This document shows, piece by piece, positions 41,649 to 50,076 of a stretch of 53,447 nucleotides of DNA (within the stretch, counting starts at the first letter, position 1; every line of letters begins with the position of its first letter). The position numbers and the translations under genes are program-made. This DNA comes from Nocardia tenerifensis NBRC 101015 (GTDB lineage: Bacteria > Actinomycetota > Actinomycetes > Mycobacteriales > Mycobacteriaceae). The notes below the pieces were generated by a model, which was not told the DNA's origin, did no database searches, and saw only the letters and a list, made by a program, of their open reading frames with translations. The stretch spans positions 1 through 53,447 of the forward strand of contig NZ_BAGH01000606.1 in assembly GCF_000308715.1 (NCBI RefSeq), written 5' to 3'.

Positions 41649-42161
41649 GTGAACATCGGTTGGCAGCGAGCCATAAGCAATCGCCGATTGCTCCGCCGCT
41701 GTCGACGCGCGCTGGCCGATCTGCCGCTGCCGCAACCGTTCTCGGCCGAGGAGCTGTGCGGTCTGATCGCTGAGTGGCGCGGTCGCAAGCTGGTGCTGCA
41801 TCCGCTGCCCGGTGAGATTCGGGCGATCGATGAGGACGCGCCCTGTGGGTTGTGGGTGGCCACCGACCGGGCCGACTTCATCTTCTACGAGGATCGGACC
41901 GTGCACCTGCATCGCGAGCACATCATCGTGCACGAGCTCGCGCACATGTTGCTGGGGCACAGCATGTTCGAACTCGCGGACCCGGCCGACCCGGGCGCGG
42001 CGGCCGCGATTCTCGGCAGGGCCGGCTACACCAGCAGGCAGGAGCAGGAGGCCGAAATGCTTGCCAGCCTTATCGTTTCGACGGCGACCAACCCTCGGCC
42101 GCGGCTGTCCTCAGGGACATTGGGACAGCTGGAATCCGCGATGGGTTATCGCGGACTGTGA
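41649..42161 (+). CDS. ImmA/IrrE-family metallopeptidase
   Basis: A 170-residue protein with the zinc-peptidase motif HELAHMLLGH (95-104), the two His plus a downstream Glu (likely in QEQEAEM) binding zinc. In ImmA/IrrE systems the peptidase inactivates a cognate repressor after a signal. It starts at GTG 41649 with a GGGGGG ribosome site and follows the XRE gene by 35 bases, the classic pair. The N-terminal RRCRRALADLPLP is typical of the actinobacterial branch sometimes annotated as toxin. Confidence 0.9.
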   Translation: MNIGWQRAISNRRLLRRCRRALADLPLPQPFSAEELCGLIAEWRGRKLVLHPLPGEIRAIDEDAPCGLWVATDRADFIFYEDRTVHLHREHIIVHELAHMLLGHSMFELADPADPGAAAAILGRAGYTSRQEQEAEMLASLIVSTATNPRPRLSSGTLGQLESAMGYRGL

Positions 42162-42177
42162 TTCGCGGTAGGCGATC

Positions 42178-43521
42178 GTGAGACCACGCGTGGTGATTGT
42201 CGGAGGCGGGGCGGCGGGAACCTTGGTCGGCATCCAGCTGCTCACCCGCTCGACGGCGTCCGGGCGGGCGATCGATATCGACCTCGTCGAGCGCACCGGG
42301 ACTCCCGGACGCGGCGTCGCGTATCACCACGGCGAGGTGGATTGGTTGATGAACACGCCGATCGGGCGGGTCAGCGCGTTCGCCGACGATCCGGAGCATC
42401 TGCTGCGCTGGGCCCGCGCCCGCGCACCGCGGCTGCGCCGCGCGGACTTTCTGCCTCGCGCCCGCTACGGCGACTATCTCGCCCACACCCTCGCCGAAGC
42501 CGGGAACCGGGCCTCGGGGCACGCTCGCCTCATGCTGCGGCGCGGCGCCGTGACCGAAATCCGCTGCAGCTCCGACGGTTACACCGTGGAACTCGCGGAC
42601 GGGTCGGTGCGCGCGGCCGACCTCGTCGTGCTCGCGACGGGAAACCCGCCCGCGGCCCGCTCCCGCTCCGCGCGCTGGATCACCGATCCCTGGACCGGCG
42701 ACCTCGACCGCATCGACGGCAGTGCGCCGGTACTGCTGGTGGGTACCGGACTGACCATGGTGGACGTGGCCTTCCGGCTCGAGGCGCGCTTTCCCGAGGT
42801 CACCATGGTCGCGAGTTCGCGGCACGGCCTGCTGCCGCGACGGCACCGTCTCCGGTGCGGACACTCGGATCACCGCCCGGCGGTCGAGCGGATCCTCGGC
42901 AGTCGATCCCTGTCGGGGCTCGTGAGTTCCGTGCGGAGCGAGGTGCGTGCTGTGCCGGGATGTTGGCGCGAGATAGTGGACGAATTGCGTCCGCACACCC
43001 AGCTGCTGTGGGATCGCTCGACCATGCCGGAGCGGGCTCGGTTCTTGCGCCGATTCGGCCGGTTCTGGGACGTGCACCGGCATCGCCTGCCGCCGGAATC
43101 CGCCGCCCGCCTCGACCGACTGCTCGCACGGGACAGGCTGCGGATCCGCTCCGGCGCGATCGGCAGGGTGACCGAACGCCCGGAAGGCATTGTGGCCGAG
43201 GCGAATCGGGGCGGCGCGCGCGAGTGGATACAGGCGGGCTGGGTCGTGGACTGCACCGGGTTGACCGGGCTGCCTGACTCGGCCGACGCGCTCTGGCCTC
43301 GTCTGGTGCGCACCGGACTGGCCCGCTGGGAGCCGCTGCGAATCGGGGCGGACGCGGATGAGCTGGGCCGGTTACGATCCCGGGACGGGTGCGCCCAGGC
43401 CCGCCTGCTCACCCTCGGCGCGCCGTTACGCGGGACGCGCTTCGAGACCACCGCGATTCCGGAGATCCGGGCGCAGGCAGACGCGTTGTCCGCCTGCATA
43501 TTTCGCGAATTTTACCGTTGA
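42178..43521 (+). CDS. FAD/NAD(P)-binding oxidoreductase
   Basis: A 447-residue flavoprotein. The N-terminal FAD-binding motif VVIVGGGAAGTLVG (5-18) and a second nucleotide motif PVLLVGTGLTMVDVA (about 184-198) suggest FAD and NAD(P)H binding, as in the FAD-NAD(P)-binding (PF13454) group. The conserved WLMNTPIGRVSAFADD fits this group too. It starts at GTG 42178, 16 bases after the ImmA gene. It may perform an oxidation or hydroxylation of the cluster's product; no substrate-specific residues can be read. Confidence 0.85.
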   Translation: MRPRVVIVGGGAAGTLVGIQLLTRSTASGRAIDIDLVERTGTPGRGVAYHHGEVDWLMNTPIGRVSAFADDPEHLLRWARARAPRLRRADFLPRARYGDYLAHTLAEAGNRASGHARLMLRRGAVTEIRCSSDGYTVELADGSVRAADLVVLATGNPPAARSRSARWITDPWTGDLDRIDGSAPVLLVGTGLTMVDVAFRLEARFPEVTMVASSRHGLLPRRHRLRCGHSDHRPAVERILGSRSLSGLVSSVRSEVRAVPGCWREIVDELRPHTQLLWDRSTMPERARFLRRFGRFWDVHRHRLPPESAARLDRLLARDRLRIRSGAIGRVTERPEGIVAEANRGGAREWIQAGWVVDCTGLTGLPDSADALWPRLVRTGLARWEPLRIGADADELGRLRSRDGCAQARLLTLGAPLRGTRFETTAIPEIRAQADALSACIFREFYR

Positions 43522-43536
43522 AAGATAGGAATTGTC

Positions 43537-44673
43537 ATGCTGAGTGTGTTCTCCTCGCCGGGGCATTATGTGCAGGGCCGCGACGCGACCGCCGCGCTGG
43601 GGGCCGAGCTGGTCCGGCTCGGGATCGAGGGGCCGGTGCTGATCGTGGCGGGCTCCAGCGCGCGCCGGTTGCTGGCCGAGGTGTGGGAGCGGTCGCTGAC
43701 GGACGCGAAAATCGCCTATCGCGTTCATGTGTCGAGCGGGGAGTGCAGCCGGGCCGAGATCGCCCGGATCAGCTCTGCCGCAGAGGAATTCGGCGGCCGT
43801 GCGGTGTTGGGGGCGGGCGGGGGCAAGGTGCTCGATTCCGCGCGGGCGGTCGCCGACGATCTCGGTCTGCCCATGATCAGCTGTCCCACCACCGCGTCGA
43901 GTGACGCGCCGTGCAGCGCGCTGTCGGTGATTTACAGCGACGCAGGCGAATCCGAGTCCTATCAGCTGGTGCGGCGCAATCCGGCGCTGGTGCTGGTGGA
44001 CACCTCGGTCATCGTGCGCGCGCCCGCGCGGTTGCTGGCCGCGGGGATGGGCGACGCCCTGGCCACCTGGTTCGAGGCGCGCACCTGCACCGTGGCGCGG
44101 GTGCGTAACATGCGCGGCGGCGCGTCCACCCGCAGTGCGACCGCGCTGGCCCAACTCTGTTACGACACACTGCTTTCCGACGGGCCGCAGGCGTTGGCCG
44201 CGGTACGCGAACAGGCCGTCACCCCGGCGCTGGAACGTATCGTGGAGGCCAACACGCTGCTGTCGGGCCTGGGTTTCGAATCCTCCGGGCTGGCCGCCGC
44301 GCACGCCGTGCACAACGGTCTGACCGCCGCCGCGGCCACCCACCCGTTCCTGCACGGGGAGAAGGTCGCCTTCGGCGTGCTCACCCAACTCGTGCTGGAA
44401 GGAGCGCCCACCAGCGAGATCGACACCGTGCTCGATTTCTGCACCGAGGTCGGCCTACCCACGACACTGGCCGACCTCGACCTGGGCGACGCCGACCCAG
44501 AGACGCTCACGGCCATCGCCGCCCGCGCCACCGCACCCGGCGAGACCATCCACAACGAACCGTTCACCGTCGACGCCACGATGACCCTGGACGCCGTGCG
44601 CACCGCCGACGCCCTAGGACACCGACACCGCGCGCACGGTGGCCAGCGATGTCGGTCCGGTCGAGAGCGATGA
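43537..44673 (+). CDS. Glycerol-dehydrogenase-like iron/zinc alcohol dehydrogenase (GldA family)
   Basis: A 378-residue enzyme of the GldA group. NAD-binding GAGGGKVLDSA (92-102) and CPTTASSDAPCS are present, and the metal ligands line up with GldA: D173 (GMGDALATWFEA), H256 (GLAAAHAVHNGL) and H273 (FLHGEKVAFG). It would oxidise or reduce a small polyol or hydroxyketone with NAD. The last about 17 residues (after ADALG) are Arg/His-rich and unlike the family end, perhaps due to a late frameshift or a real targeting tail. It lies 15 bases after the FAD enzyme. Confidence 0.9.
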   Translation: MLSVFSSPGHYVQGRDATAALGAELVRLGIEGPVLIVAGSSARRLLAEVWERSLTDAKIAYRVHVSSGECSRAEIARISSAAEEFGGRAVLGAGGGKVLDSARAVADDLGLPMISCPTTASSDAPCSALSVIYSDAGESESYQLVRRNPALVLVDTSVIVRAPARLLAAGMGDALATWFEARTCTVARVRNMRGGASTRSATALAQLCYDTLLSDGPQALAAVREQAVTPALERIVEANTLLSGLGFESSGLAAAHAVHNGLTAAAATHPFLHGEKVAFGVLTQLVLEGAPTSEIDTVLDFCTEVGLPTTLADLDLGDADPETLTAIAARATAPGETIHNEPFTVDATMTLDAVRTADALGHRHRAHGGQRCRSGRER

Positions 44674-44716
44674 GAACTGCGCGAAGTCGGTGGAGAAGGC
44701 TGTCGTGGTGTCGCGC

Positions 44717-45517
44717 TCAGAAGGCGCTCTTGACAAGACCACCGTCGACGCGAATTGTTGCGCCGCTGATGTATTCGGCGTAGTCGCTGCATAGATACGC
44801 GACTGCTGCGGCGATCTCGTCAGCCCTGCCGAAGCGTCCGCGATCGTTGGGGATGAGCGAATTCACCGCGTTGGGTTCGATCTCTTCCCACGTGTTCCCC
44901 CAACCACGGGCGGGACCGATGCCGGTCACCAATTCCTTCGTTGCCTCCACCAGGATCGCGCCCGGCGATACCACATTGGACGTGACTCGCGTGTCTTTCA
45001 GCTCTCGGGCGAGTGAGACCGCGAGATTGTGTCGGGCTGCCAGTGTCGCGTTGTATTGGGGGTGGGTGTTCATCGGCTGTGTAGCGAGTCCGCCGCCGAT
45101 CGTGATCACTCGGCCCCAATTTCGTTCGCGCATCTGCGGCACGAGACGTTGAATCATGCGCACGCCCGAGACGACGTTGGTGTTGTAGGTGGACACCCAT
45201 TCCTTGGCGGTCGCGTCGGTCCACGACAAGTGGCGGTAGAAGCCGGCATTGTTGACCAGGATGTCGACCGGACCGCCGGCGAGCGCGGCTTCCGCGACCT
45301 TGTCCGCACCGGCGTCGGTGTCGAGGTCCCCGAGCACCACCGTCGCCACGCCACCCGCCGCACGGATGGCGTCGGCGACCCGGCCGGACCGGGCCTCGTC
45401 GCGTCCGTGCACGATCACGGTCGCACCCTCCGCGGCCAGCAGTTTCGCGGTCGCCGCACCCAAGCCGGCGCTCGAGCCGGTCACCAGTGCGCGCTTTCCA
45501 CCGAGATTCAGTTCCAT
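44717..45517 (-). CDS. Short-chain dehydrogenase/reductase with replaced catalytic residues
   Basis: A 266-residue SDR-fold protein. The cofactor motif TGSSAGLG (14-21) and NNAG (about 87-90) are intact. At the active site the usual Ser is Gly (ITIGGG) and the usual Tyr-x-x-x-Lys is YNATL, with Leu in place of Lys. So it either uses another mechanism or is not a standard oxidoreductase. The C-terminal end DGGLVKSAF is normal. It is convergent with the GldA-like gene and probably not part of the encapsulin cluster. Confidence 0.85.
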   Translation of the reverse strand: MELNLGGKRALVTGSSAGLGAATAKLLAAEGATVIVHGRDEARSGRVADAIRAAGGVATVVLGDLDTDAGADKVAEAALAGGPVDILVNNAGFYRHLSWTDATAKEWVSTYNTNVVSGVRMIQRLVPQMRERNWGRVITIGGGLATQPMNTHPQYNATLAARHNLAVSLARELKDTRVTSNVVSPGAILVEATKELVTGIGPARGWGNTWEEIEPNAVNSLIPNDRGRFGRADEIAAAVAYLCSDYAEYISGATIRVDGGLVKSAF

Positions 45518-45688
45518 TTCCGCTCCTACTCGTTGGATATCGAGTTGCTGTGGCAGATCTTTCGATCGTCGATTCGCGTTTCGAGGTGGCGAGCTGTCAG
45601 CCTGGCGTCCCCGGGTTCACCGATGCACAGCACGGCGTTCTCGGAGCTTCCCGGGAAGTCGGTATTCAGCGCGAAGTCCTCGTCGAAC

Positions 45689-46531
45689 TCAGCTATTGCC
45701 CCGGGGAAAATCGGCGGCAGCGCTGGCCTCGGCCCACTTGCGCGTCTCGTCCGCGCGGTCGATGCCGGCCTTCAGGGCCGCCGTCACAGCCTGGGCACCG
45801 AGCAGCAGTCGACGCGGCGGGTCTTCGTGGCCGACAACGTCGATGATCACCTCGGCGGCGCGGGCCGGGTCGCCGGGCTGCGTGCCGTTGTTCTCCTGCC
45901 GGTACCGGTTCATGGTGCCGACGGTGTCCTCGTAGTCGGCCCCCACCGCGTGGAGCTCCATCGATGAGCCTTGCCAGTCCGTTTGGAAAGCGCCGGGCTC
46001 CACGATGATCACCTTCACTCCGAACGGTGCGACTTCGCTGGCCAGCACCTCGGAGAAGCCTTCGACGGCGAACTTCGCGCTCTGATACGCGCCCATTCCC
46101 GGGGTGCCCCCGACCCGGCCGCCGAGCGACGAGAACTGCACGAAGACGCCCGACCGCTGCGTGCGGAGCACCGGCAGTGCGGCCCGGGTGACGTTGACGA
46201 CTCCGAAGAAGTTCGCCTCGAACTGCTCGCGGAAGTCCTCCTCGGTCATCTCCTCGATGGGAGCGCTGTTGGCGTATCCGGCGTTGTTCACCACCACATC
46301 CAGTCGCCCGAACGAGGCAACCGCGCTGTCCACGGCGGCATGGGCCGCGTCCGCGTCGGTGACGTCCAGCGCCGCCGTGCGAACTCGCGTGCCGTAGCGG
46401 GATACCAGATCAGCCAGCTGCTCCGGCCGTCGAGCCGTGGCGAGTACCTGGTCGCCGCTCTCCAGAACCGCTTCGGCCAAGCGCAGGCCGAAGCCCCTCG
46501 AGGCACCGGTGATCATCCATGTACGAGACAT
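45689..46531 (-). CDS. Short-chain dehydrogenase/reductase
   Basis: A 280-residue classical SDR with cofactor motif TGASRGFG (8-15), NNAG, catalytic Ser in FSSLGG and YQSAK (the YxxxK pair). The end of the domain has GAFQTDW. The start at ATG 46531 has AAAGG eight bases upstream; the open frame to 46660 has no ribosome site. Substrate unknown. Both SDR genes point the same way but are separated by a 171-base gap. Confidence 0.92.
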   Translation of the reverse strand: MSRTWMITGASRGFGLRLAEAVLESGDQVLATARRPEQLADLVSRYGTRVRTAALDVTDADAAHAAVDSAVASFGRLDVVVNNAGYANSAPIEEMTEEDFREQFEANFFGVVNVTRAALPVLRTQRSGVFVQFSSLGGRVGGTPGMGAYQSAKFAVEGFSEVLASEVAPFGVKVIIVEPGAFQTDWQGSSMELHAVGADYEDTVGTMNRYRQENNGTQPGDPARAAEVIIDVVGHEDPPRRLLLGAQAVTAALKAGIDRADETRKWAEASAAADFPRGNS

Positions 46532-46629
46532 ATCAACTACCTTTCGTATAGTGCCGATATCCAGCGCGCATACGGTGGCGCGCGCCGACTTCATCACCTG
46601 GGCCTGGCGTTTGCCGTGTGGTCCGAAAC

Positions 46630-47256
46630 CTATTGAGGCCGGGCCGTTTTCGTCAGCCATTGGGGATGCTGCTCACCGGCCCAGTCCCGGTTGACATAGC
46701 CGGTCCGCATACCGCGTCGTGCTTCCGGATCCTGGAACGCCTTTCGAATGTGACCGGCCAGGACTGCCGCGATGGCCAACGCGAGGACGTCGTGCACGAA
46801 GATCGCGCTGGTCCGGGAGACAGCAGGGAGCAGATGGATGAACCACATCAGCAGGCCCGTCGACCCCATCACGAGCACGGCGCCGGCGATCCAGCCCGCG
46901 TAGAGTTTCTGCCCCGCGTTGAATTTGCCTGCGGGACGGTCCGCCGGTGCGGTCAGGCCCCGACGGACCGCGCTCAGCCAACGACGGTCGTACGGGGCGG
47001 AGCGGTTCAGCCTGCGCAGGTCGGCGCGGAAGGCGGGCGAGAACAATCCCAGCGGGACCGGCACGAGCAGGAGGACGCCCGACCACTCGTGGAAGGTCGC
47101 CACGATGTGCCTCTGGCCTACGAGTTGTGCCAATGGGCCGATATACAGGAAGGCCGCGGTGGTCGCGCACACCAGCATCAGTGTCGCGGTGGTGCGGTGG
47201 ATCATTCGCTCGGCTCTCGTGAACCGCCGCACGTCGCGCCGTTCAGTGTCTGTCAT
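46630..47256 (-). CDS. Cytochrome b subunit partner of the molybdopterin oxidoreductase
   Basis: A 208-residue membrane protein with four to five hydrophobic helices and conserved His residues in MIHRTTATLML, FHEWSGVLLL, FIHLLP and VHDVLALAIAAVLAGHIRK that could bind two b-type haems, as in formate-dehydrogenase gamma or NarI-like cytochrome b. ATG 47256 overlaps the end of the molybdopterin gene by 14 bases, so the two are cotranslated. It would carry electrons between the quinone pool and the Tat-exported partner. Confidence 0.85.
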   Translation of the reverse strand: MTDTERRDVRRFTRAERMIHRTTATLMLVCATTAAFLYIGPLAQLVGQRHIVATFHEWSGVLLLVPVPLGLFSPAFRADLRRLNRSAPYDRRWLSAVRRGLTAPADRPAGKFNAGQKLYAGWIAGAVLVMGSTGLLMWFIHLLPAVSRTSAIFVHDVLALAIAAVLAGHIRKAFQDPEARRGMRTGYVNRDWAGEQHPQWLTKTARPQ

Positions 47257-47950
47257 CGAGCCAGCCGTCCACGTCGTACCCGCGCTCCTCCCAATAGCCG
47301 GGAACGACCCGGCTGGTGATCGATATGCCAGATAGCCATTTGGCAGACTTGTAGAAGTACATCGGCGCGACGTAAAGCCTGACCGGGCCGCCGTGTTCGT
47401 GCGTGATCGGCGCGTCCTGCATTCGCAGGGCCACCAGGACATCGGAGCGCCGGGCCTGCTCGAGCGTGAGGCTTTCGGTGTACGCGCCGTCGAAACAGGT
47501 GAATCTCAGCGCCTTTCCGCCGGTGCCGACCCCGGCGTCGTCCAGCAGGTCGGACAGTTTCACACCGTCGAAGGGCACCTTTTCGACGCGCCAGCCGTCG
47601 GTGCAGTGCACATCGTGGACGACGCGGGCTTGAGGCAATGCGCGCAGGTTCGCGAGTGTGTACGTGCGCGGCCGGTCCACCAATCCGTCGATTTTCAGCT
47701 CGTACTCGGTCTCGTCTTTGCGTGGAACCGAGCGGACGACGCTGTAGTAACGGAACCCGCCTGGATTGGGGAGCAGTCCGGTGAGGCCGGTCGGATCGTT
47801 CTGGGAAGCCTTGGCCAGCAAGCCTTCCCAGCCGGCTTGCAGGTACGGCGCTGTGATCAGCCCCGCCGCGCCGACGCCGAGCATGCCCAACAGTGTTCTC
47901 CGAGCGACGGGTGCGCCGTCCGGCATGTTCTCAGGATCGTTCTCGGGCAT
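47243..47950 (-). CDS. Tat-exported molybdopterin-dependent oxidoreductase (sulfite-oxidase fold)
   Basis: A 235-residue protein with a twin-arginine signal (ARRTLLGMLGVGAAGL, 16-31) and the sulfite-oxidase-fold molybdopterin domain. The molybdenum-ligating Cys is C116 in VHCTDGWRV. YedY/MsrP-like proteins reduce oxidised methionine, and related ones oxidise sulfite. It is followed by its cytochrome b with a 14-base overlap. The C-terminal WEERGYDVDGW is typical. Exact substrate unknown. Confidence 0.9.
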   Translation of the reverse strand: MPENDPENMPDGAPVARRTLLGMLGVGAAGLITAPYLQAGWEGLLAKASQNDPTGLTGLLPNPGGFRYYSVVRSVPRKDETEYELKIDGLVDRPRTYTLANLRALPQARVVHDVHCTDGWRVEKVPFDGVKLSDLLDDAGVGTGGKALRFTCFDGAYTESLTLEQARRSDVLVALRMQDAPITHEHGGPVRLYVAPMYFYKSAKWLSGISITSRVVPGYWEERGYDVDGWLDDRH

Positions 47951-47965
47951 CTTCCGGCTCCTTTC

Positions 47966-48535
47966 TCAGCGGGTCCGGTGCTTCCAGACCAGTAGTGCGG
48001 CCTGCGCGAGGAAGAACACTCCGCCGCCCGTGGCATAGATGGCCAGCACGTTCAGTGCAGGCGAGTCACCGGTGGCCTGGGCGATGTAGGTAGCGCCGAC
48101 CAGGAACGACAGTCCGCCGGAGATCAGGGTCGGCCATTGTTTGCCCCATACCGGGCCCCGCCGGTATATGCCGACGGCCAGCTGGGCGGCGCCGGACAGG
48201 ACGGCCCAGGCGCCGAAGACTCCCAGCACCGCGGCCGTGCTGCCCGCGGTTGCGGCGATCCCGAGCGCGATGGCGATGACCGCGCTGAGAGTGCCGTTGA
48301 CTACGGTCAATCGGCGTTCGGAGCCTTCGGGTACCGCGAGGAAGTCGATCAGCGACGACACGGCATCGATCAGCGGATAGACGACCAGCAGCGTCACCGC
48401 GACGGCATCGAGGGTGTCGTGTGCGGCGGAGAAGGCGATCGCCCACCCGATCGCCAGCACGCCGCGGCTCAGGTACAGGCGGATCAGCGACGAACGCTCG
48501 GTATTCGAATCGAGAAGAGCGGCAGTGGTGTTCAT
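47966..48535 (-). CDS. HdeD-like (DUF308) membrane protein
   Basis: A 189-residue protein with six hydrophobic helices. The repeated pattern RLYLSRGVLAIGWAIAF and GVFGAWAVLSGAAQLAVGIY is typical of the HdeD/DUF308 acid-stress family. The start at ATG 48535 has GAGGGTGGGG upstream. It lies 15 bases before the molybdopterin gene and is the first gene of that operon. Role unknown. Confidence 0.82.
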   Translation of the reverse strand: MNTTAALLDSNTERSSLIRLYLSRGVLAIGWAIAFSAAHDTLDAVAVTLLVVYPLIDAVSSLIDFLAVPEGSERRLTVVNGTLSAVIAIALGIAATAGSTAAVLGVFGAWAVLSGAAQLAVGIYRRGPVWGKQWPTLISGGLSFLVGATYIAQATGDSPALNVLAIYATGGGVFFLAQAALLVWKHRTR

Positions 48536-48720
48536 GAACCCCACCCTCGCGCCGGGCTGGAGACCCCCGCATCCGTCAGCTGACGGTCGCCGTGACGTAG
48601 GCCATCGGGCGGCGCGATGACGTACGTCGACGTCGGCGTCACCTGACGGATGTGCCACCCGGCCCTGGCGACGACAGTGGATTCGTACAAGCCGCATCCA
48701 CTGCTGAAGGACGAAATTCC

Positions 48721-49572
48721 ATGGTCTACAACGGAAAGGGCCGCAACAAGCGACGCGCTACTCGGGCTGCGGCCGTGCTGGTAGCCGGTGTTGCGGGCCT
48801 GAGCCTCGCTGTCGCCTGCTCCTCGAACACCGTCACGCACGCCGGTCCCGACGAGGACGCGCCGCGACCGACCATCGTGCTGGAACACGGCGCGTTCGCC
48901 GACGGATCCAGCTGGAACGATGTGATCGCGAAGCTGAGCAAGGACCGGTATCCCGTGGTGGCGGCGGCCAACCCGCTGCGTGGCCCGGGCAGTGACGCCG
49001 CCGCGTTGCGCAGCGTGATCAGCCACATCGACGGGCCCGTCATCCTGGTCGGGCATTCCTACGGCGGCTCGGTCATCAGTGCCGCAGCGGCCGGAAACGA
49101 CAAGGTCAAGGGGCTCGTTTACGTGGCGGCGTTCCTGCCCGCGCCGGGCGAGACCGCGCTCGAGCTGACCGGCAAGTTCCCGGGCTCCACGTTGCCGGGA
49201 ACCTTGAATCCGGTGCCGTTCACCAATGCCGACGGCAGCGCAGGCACCGACCTCTACATCCAGCAGGACAAGTTCCCGGCTCAGTTCGCGGCCGATGTCC
49301 CCGCGGATCGCGCCGCCCTCGCCGCCGCGACGCAGCGGCCGATCGCCCAGTCCGCGCTCGAGGAGAAGGCCACGGTCGCGGCCTGGAACGAGAAGCCGAG
49401 CTGGGACATCGTCACCACCAAGGACTTGAACATCCCGGTCGCGGCGCAGCGCTTCATGGCCGAGCGGGCGCACGCGCAGGTCACCGAGGTCGACGCCTCG
49501 CATTCGGTCGCGGTCTCGCATCCGGATGTGGTCGCCAAGGTGATCGAACAGGCCGCCGCGGCCGCGCACTGA
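48721..49572 (+). CDS. Exported alpha/beta hydrolase
   Basis: A 283-residue hydrolase. Residues 1-33 form a signal peptide with an imperfect lipobox (LAVACSS, Cys33), so it may be a lipoprotein. The alpha/beta-hydrolase domain has the oxyanion region LEHGAFADGSSW, the nucleophile elbow GHSYGG with Ser113, and a His in VDASHSVAVSHP near the end. This group is close to non-haem haloperoxidase/esterase-like proteins. AGGA lies before ATG 48721. It starts an operon with a glyoxalase-fold protein and a flavoenzyme. Confidence 0.85.
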   Translation: MVYNGKGRNKRRATRAAAVLVAGVAGLSLAVACSSNTVTHAGPDEDAPRPTIVLEHGAFADGSSWNDVIAKLSKDRYPVVAAANPLRGPGSDAAALRSVISHIDGPVILVGHSYGGSVISAAAAGNDKVKGLVYVAAFLPAPGETALELTGKFPGSTLPGTLNPVPFTNADGSAGTDLYIQQDKFPAQFAADVPADRAALAAATQRPIAQSALEEKATVAAWNEKPSWDIVTTKDLNIPVAAQRFMAERAHAQVTEVDASHSVAVSHPDVVAKVIEQAAAAAH

Positions 49573-49606
49573 ACCGAAATCCCTACCGCCACAGGAGAAC
49601 CCGATC

Positions 49607-50053
49607 ATGGATATGAAACTGGAAGTCGTCGTGCTGCCTGTCGCGGACGTCGATCGCGCGAAGGCGTTCTATGCCGAGCAACTCGGATTCCGCCTCGACG
49701 CCGACTTCACGGTGGACGACAGCTACCGCGTGATCCAGGTGACCCCGCCCGGCTCCGCGTGCTCGCTGATCTTCGGCACCGGCGTCACCGCCGCCGCGCC
49801 CGGCTCGCTGGACGGCCTGCACCTCATCGTCACCGATATCGAGAAGGCCGCCGCCGAACTCACCGAACGCGGTGTCGCCGTCGACGGACCGTTCCGGGAC
49901 GCGAGCGGTGTCTTCCATCACGCCGGATCCACCGGCCGCGTCGCGGGCGTGCACCCCGAGCGCCGCAGCTACGGCTCCTTCGCCGCCTTCCACGACCCGG
50001 ACGGCAACGGCTGGTTCCTGCAAGAAATTACGCAGCGCGCACCCGGTCGCTGA
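49607..50053 (+). CDS. VOC-superfamily (glyoxalase/dioxygenase-fold) protein
   Basis: A 148-residue vicinal-oxygen-chelate protein with two beta-alpha-beta modules. VLPVADVDRAKAFYAEQLGF (9-28) opens the first, and DPDGNGWFLQEI (about 131-142) ends the second, with a Glu as likely metal ligand. Small VOC proteins act as glyoxalases, isomerases or resistance proteins. ACAGGAG lies before the ATG, and the gene lies 34 bases after the hydrolase and 23 before the flavoenzyme. Confidence 0.88.
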   Translation: MDMKLEVVVLPVADVDRAKAFYAEQLGFRLDADFTVDDSYRVIQVTPPGSACSLIFGTGVTAAAPGSLDGLHLIVTDIEKAAAELTERGVAVDGPFRDASGVFHHAGSTGRVAGVHPERRSYGSFAAFHDPDGNGWFLQEITQRAPGR

Positions 50054-50076
50054 CCCCAGAACCCCGAAAGCACACC

